From Pseudomonadota bacterium (GTDB taxonomy: Bacteria; Pseudomonadota; Alphaproteobacteria; Sphingomonadales; Sphingomonadaceae), in NCBI GenBank assembly GCA_023390415.1, contig JAEWCW010000059.1, forward strand, positions 1 through 9,515: a stretch of 9,515 nt of DNA, read 5' to 3'. The notes under the pieces were generated by a model. That model was given only the letters and a program-made list of their open reading frames with translations. It was not told the DNA's origin and did no database searches. How positions within the stretch are numbered: the stretch's first letter is position 1; each line of letters starts with the position of its first letter. The translations under genes were made by a program, and so were the position numbers. This document shows positions 7,224 through 9,515 of the stretch, piece after piece.

Positions 7224-7586
7224 ATGTCTGACCGTTCGCGTAACGTCCTCATCGTCGAGGACGAACCCCTCATCGCCATGATGCTGGAGGATTTTCTCGA
7301 CAGCCTCGGCCACCGCGTGGTCGGCACGTGCGAGAGCGTCGAGGACGCGCTCGCCCATGTCGAGCGCGGCGAATTCGACGTCGCCATCATCGACGTCCAG
7401 CTCAAGGAGGGGAAGACGGTGTGGCCGGTCGCCGATCGGCTGGCTGACGCGGGCAAGCCCTTCGTGCTCGCCACCGGCGGCCATGTCGAGCCGCCGCCCG
7501 AGCGCCACGCCGACGCGCCGGTTCTCTCCAAACCGTACACGATCGACGCGATCGAGCCCGCGCTGGAGCAGGCGACCGGCGCCTGA
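7224..7586 (+). CDS. Single-domain response regulator, FAT GUY-like
   Basis: A 120-residue protein that is only a receiver domain. The acidic pocket is Glu12/Asp13 in LIVEDEP, the phospho-acceptor is Asp57 in VAIIDVQL, the switch threonine is Thr84 in FVLATGGH, and the conserved lysine is Lys103 in LSKPY. The PFVLATGGH stretch matches the alphaproteobacterial FAT GUY group (Phe-Ala-Thr-Gly-x-Tyr; SdrG in Sphingomonas is a studied member of the group, in general stress signalling), but with Leu for Phe and His for Tyr. It has no output domain, so it likely acts as a phosphate carrier or sink or by protein contact. It lies 81 nt downstream of cckA. No Shine-Dalgarno precedes the ATG (the upstream 18 nt are pyrimidine-rich), suggesting weak or leaderless initiation. 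A partnership with CckA is inferred from position only. Confidence 0.9.
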   Translation: MSDRSRNVLIVEDEPLIAMMLEDFLDSLGHRVVGTCESVEDALAHVERGEFDVAIIDVQLKEGKTVWPVADRLADAGKPFVLATGGHVEPPPERHADAPVLSKPYTIDAIEPALEQATGA

Positions 7587-7592
7587 GCCTAC

Positions 7593-9119
7593 TTAGATCG
7601 GGATCTTGAGCGGCGGTGTGGCGCGCCGCCTCTGCTCGATCAGTCCGCCGCCGGGGAAGGCGACCGCGGCGCGCAGGCCGGCGATGGTCGAGGCGTTGCG
7701 GACGCTCCGGCGCGCGGTGTTGAGGACATGGTTCAGCATCTCGCGCGGCGGGACGTCGCCGCGCTCCTCCACGAAGCTCAACCGGTGGAGCGCGTAGAGG
7801 CCGATTGCGGCCGAGATCAGGAAGAAGAGCTGCCACCAGCCGAAGCTGAGCTGCAGCGCCGAGAGGCCGCTCGGCGCGTTCCACCCCACCGCGATGACGA
7901 GCTCGCGCGCCCGGAAGAATTCGGCGAGGGCGCCGCCGAGCAAAGGTGCCGATCCGGCCGCGGCTGCGCTGACCAGGGCCGCGGTCGCGACATAAACGTG
8001 CGAGCTCCCGCGCGGCGCGAGCTTCAGGATGACCGTGCTGGAGGCGAGCGTGACGCCGGCCGAGGTCATTCCCATCAGCACGTGCAGGACGATCAGATAG
8101 ACGGTGCGGGTCGTGCCGCTCATCTCGGCCGCGAGGGCCATTGCCGCGATGCAGAGGATGAAGAGCGGGGCTGCGAAGGCGAGCACCGTCTTGTTGGCGA
8201 ATCTGTCGGTCAGCGCGCCCCATTGGCGGAGCAGGACCAGGTTCGAGAGCTGGCTGACGATCGAGAGCAGCAGCACGAAGCCGGGTGAATAGCCGAGCTG
8301 CTGTATGAAGAAGATGGCGAAGAAGGGCACTGCGAGGTTGGCTGCGAACTGCCAGGAGGCGAGGAAGCGGATCAGCCGGACGAAATTGCGGTCGCGCAGC
8401 GGCTGGCGGAACAGCTCGCCGAAGCTCCGGAGCGCCGGACCCGTCGCCATCTCCGGTTCCGGCACCAGCGCCAGCTGCCAGGTGCTGATCGCGCCGGCGA
8501 TGAAGCCGCCGATGTAGAGCAGGAAGAAGACGAGGCGCTGGTCGCCGCCGGACCCGGCGAGCTCGAGCGCGCCGGCGGCCACGGCCGTCCCGAGCACCCC
8601 GATCGCGGTCGCCCAAATCGTCCGCCGCGCGAAGAAGCGGCCCAGCCTTTCCTCGGGCACGAGATCGCGAATCCAGCTGTTCCAGGCGCAGCCGGCGACC
8701 GCGTTGAACGCGCAGTGGATCGTCTCGCCGATCACCAGCAGCGAAAGCGCGATCGCGCGATTGTCGAAGAAGACGAGCACCGCCATCAGCGGAAGCGCCA
8801 GCCGCGCCAGCAATAGGCTGGCGATCGCCACCAGCCGGCGCCGCCGGATCCGCTCGAGCAGCAGCACCGCCGGCGCCTGCAGCAATTGGGTGAGGAAGGG
8901 CACGGCGGCGAGCAGGCCGATCACGCCGGGCGTGGCGCCGAGATAGAGGGCGTAGGCGACGAGAACGACGCCGCTGTTGAGAGTCCCGACGATGGTCGCG
9001 AAGCTCGCGTCGAGCATCAGCCGGCGAAGGCCGCGCTCCAGCCGGTCGGGGGCGATAGCGTGCTGGGTGGTGCTCGGTCCCACTGGTCCGCCAACCGGCA
9101 TCGGCGGCGGCTGTTCCAT
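7593..9119 (-). CDS. MFS transporter, substrate unknown
   Basis: Predicted 508-residue inner-membrane transporter with about 12 hydrophobic segments between residues 40 and 446. In the central cytoplasmic region, RQWGALTDRFANK (298-310) is the C-half version of MFS motif A (GxLaDrfGrk), and LLERIRRRRL (87-96) occupies the matching place in the N-half. The N-terminus is a Pro/Gly-rich soluble stretch of about 35 residues, and a C-terminal cytoplasmic tail of about 60 residues (447-508) ends in a basic, Pro-rich sequence. Nothing in the sequence names a substrate. The ATG at 9119 lacks a clear ribosome site; the in-frame Met7 or Met35 could be the true start. It converges on the response regulator gene with 6 bp between stop codons, leaving no room for a classical terminator. 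Confidence 0.87.
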   Translation of the reverse strand: MEQPPPMPVGGPVGPSTTQHAIAPDRLERGLRRLMLDASFATIVGTLNSGVVLVAYALYLGATPGVIGLLAAVPFLTQLLQAPAVLLLERIRRRRLVAIASLLLARLALPLMAVLVFFDNRAIALSLLVIGETIHCAFNAVAGCAWNSWIRDLVPEERLGRFFARRTIWATAIGVLGTAVAAGALELAGSGGDQRLVFFLLYIGGFIAGAISTWQLALVPEPEMATGPALRSFGELFRQPLRDRNFVRLIRFLASWQFAANLAVPFFAIFFIQQLGYSPGFVLLLSIVSQLSNLVLLRQWGALTDRFANKTVLAFAAPLFILCIAAMALAAEMSGTTRTVYLIVLHVLMGMTSAGVTLASSTVILKLAPRGSSHVYVATAALVSAAAAGSAPLLGGALAEFFRARELVIAVGWNAPSGLSALQLSFGWWQLFFLISAAIGLYALHRLSFVEERGDVPPREMLNHVLNTARRSVRNASTIAGLRAAVAFPGGGLIEQRRRATPPLKIPI

Positions 9120-9172
9120 GTTCGTGGCCGGTCGCGCATGATTTCGTTATGCAGCGTCGTTGGAGCAGGGCT

Positions 9173-9200
9173 GTCATCCCAGCGAAGGCTGGGATCTCGG
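9173..9200 (+). repeat. Palindromic dispersed-type repeat, left copy
   Basis: This 28-bp unit contains a perfect 8-bp hairpin, arms ATCCCAGC (9176-9183) and GCTGGGAT (9188-9195) around a GAAG loop, flanked by GTC on the left and CTCGG on the right. The type starting GTCATCCC-AGCGAAGGCTGGGAT resembles small intergenic repeats found in many copies in alphaproteobacterial genomes; that is general knowledge, not tested here. A second, inverted copy lies at 9260-9286, and the two could pair over almost their whole length to make a 114-bp structure with a 59-bp loop. Confidence 0.85.
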
Positions 9201-9259
9201 CGGGGTCACTCTCGGCCTGTGTGCAGGACGCCCTCCACCCACGATCGAGACTTCTCGTC

Positions 9260-9286
9260 CCGAGATCCCTGCCTCCGCAGGATGAC
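9260..9286 (-). repeat. Palindromic dispersed-type repeat, right copy (inverted)
   Basis: Read on the minus strand this 27-bp unit matches the left copy except at four places: an A-T pair of the stem is switched to T-A (two compensatory changes), one loop base differs, and one base of a G/C run is missing. Its own hairpin has arms ATCC-TGC and GCA-GGAT with one bulged C. A smaller palindrome, CGAGA-CT-TCTCG, sits just inside it at 9246-9257. Confidence 0.82.
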
Positions 9287-9336
9287 GGTCTCGGACTGCC
9301 CCGGTGGCTCGTCAGCGTCGGTGCTGCAACAATGAA

Positions 9337-9351
9337 GTTCCCCTCTTGTTC
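9337..9351 (+). promoter_or_regulatory. LexA-binding SOS box upstream of recA
   Basis: GTTC (9337-9340), seven bases, GTTC (9348-9351) is an exact match to the alphaproteobacterial LexA box GTTC-N7-GTTC. It lies 75 nt upstream of the recA start and overlaps the candidate -35, the expected place for repression relieved by DNA damage. A second, imperfect box in the opposite orientation follows: GAAC (9357-9360), seven bases, GTAC (9368-9371), one mismatch. The right half of the first box and the left half of the second also form a palindrome, GTTCT-CCT-AGAAC (9348-9360). Confidence 0.85.
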
Positions 9352-9374
9352 TCCTAGAACATTTGTTGTACGAA
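9346..9374 (+). promoter_or_regulatory. Candidate recA promoter
   Basis: TTGTTC (9346-9351) as -35 and TACGAA (9369-9374) as -10 are 17 bp apart, the ideal spacing. Each matches only about half of the sigma-70 consensus, so the assignment rests mainly on spacing and on overlap with the SOS box. It would give a leader of roughly 45 nt before recA. Confidence 0.4.
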
Positions 9375-9410
9375 ACGCAAATCGCGTTGAACGCTCGGCG
9401 CAGTGGCAAT

Positions 9411-9417
9411 AGGGGAG
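9411..9417 (+). promoter_or_regulatory. recA ribosome binding site
   Basis: AGGGGAG ends 9 nt before the ATG at 9427 and is the only purine-rich site near it, fixing the recA start. Confidence 0.7.
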
Positions 9418-9426
9418 CAGCTTGCT

Positions 9427-9515
9427 ATGACGGCATCTCTCAAGGTCGTTTCCGACAGGAATTCACAAGACATGGACAAGCAGAAGGCCCTCGAGGCCGC
9501 CCTCGCGCAGATCGA
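9427..9515 (+). CDS. recA: Recombinase RecA, N-terminal fragment (runs off the right edge)
   Basis: Only 29 codons and two bases are in the window. The frame starts MTASLKVVSDRNSQ and continues DMDKQKALEAALAQI, the conserved N-terminal helix of RecA that mediates filament polymerisation (MDKQKALEAALAQI is near-universal in sphingomonad RecA). The ATP-binding core lies beyond the edge. RecA forms filaments on single-stranded DNA, catalyses strand exchange and triggers LexA self-cleavage. The exact SOS box upstream independently supports the identification. The residues before DMDKQKAL vary between genera and are of no functional note. Confidence 0.93.
   Translation, partial: MTASLKVVSDRNSQDMDKQKALEAALAQI

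Larger units (their letters stand above)
9120..9426. other. Intergenic region between the MFS gene and recA (307 bp)
   Basis: From left to right: about 50 bp of upstream sequence for the leftward MFS gene, with only a weak -10-like CATAAC on the minus strand and no matching -35; an inverted pair of palindromic repeats (9173-9286); about 50 bp without recognisable signals; then the recA control region with an SOS box (9337-9351), a candidate promoter and a ribosome binding site. Short open frames in this stretch read through the repeats and show no protein-like features, so no gene is called. Confidence 0.8.

Noticed and set aside
4734..7508. A 924-codon open frame antisense to cckA, and a 591-codon one across the MFS gene (7402-9177, minus strand).
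   Set aside because: Both mirror real genes on GC-rich DNA. The translations are Arg/Ala/Gly/Asp-rich with no domain order, whereas the opposing or alternative frames encode clear CckA and MFS proteins.

Overview
The window is a GC-rich chromosomal segment from an alphaproteobacterium, most likely a sphingomonad. The reasons are a CckA-type hybrid histidine kinase, a FAT GUY-like single-domain response regulator, an alphaproteobacterial SOS box (GTTC-N7-GTTC) upstream of recA, and SmpB and RecA N-terminal sequences of sphingomonad type. The genus assignment is an inference from protein style, because no rRNA is present. The gene content is mainly housekeeping and regulatory, with no phage, transposase, CRISPR array, tRNA or obvious foreign island.

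Layout. At the left edge, on the minus strand, lies the 5' end of a secreted lytic-transglycosylase-like protein (1-313). It is divergent from a rightward, tightly packed run: dapA (lysine and diaminopimelate synthesis), a 101-residue membrane protein whose GTG start abuts the dapA stop, smpB (trans-translation), a DUF2062 membrane protein overlapping smpB by 8 nt, an M13 zinc metallopeptidase with a lipoprotein signal, and cckA overlapping the peptidase stop by one base. After an 81-nt gap comes a 120-residue response regulator. A leftward MFS transporter gene (7593-9119) converges on it with only 6 bp between the stops. The 307-bp gap at 9120-9426 holds an inverted pair of palindromic repeats and then the SOS-controlled start region of recA, which runs off the right edge.

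How the genes relate. DapA makes the committed precursor of meso-diaminopimelate, and the divergent transglycosylase cleaves the peptidoglycan that contains it. SmpB rescues stalled ribosomes. CckA is the top kinase of the CckA-ChpT-CtrA phosphorelay, and the M13 peptidase is translationally coupled to it. The response regulator directly downstream belongs to the type that acts in phosphotransfer and stress signalling in sphingomonads. recA is placed under LexA.

No clearly new system is visible. The points most worth a second look are the variant FAT GUY regulator beside cckA, the lipoprotein protease coupled to cckA, the inverted repeat pair with compensatory base changes before recA, and the abutting small membrane gene after dapA.
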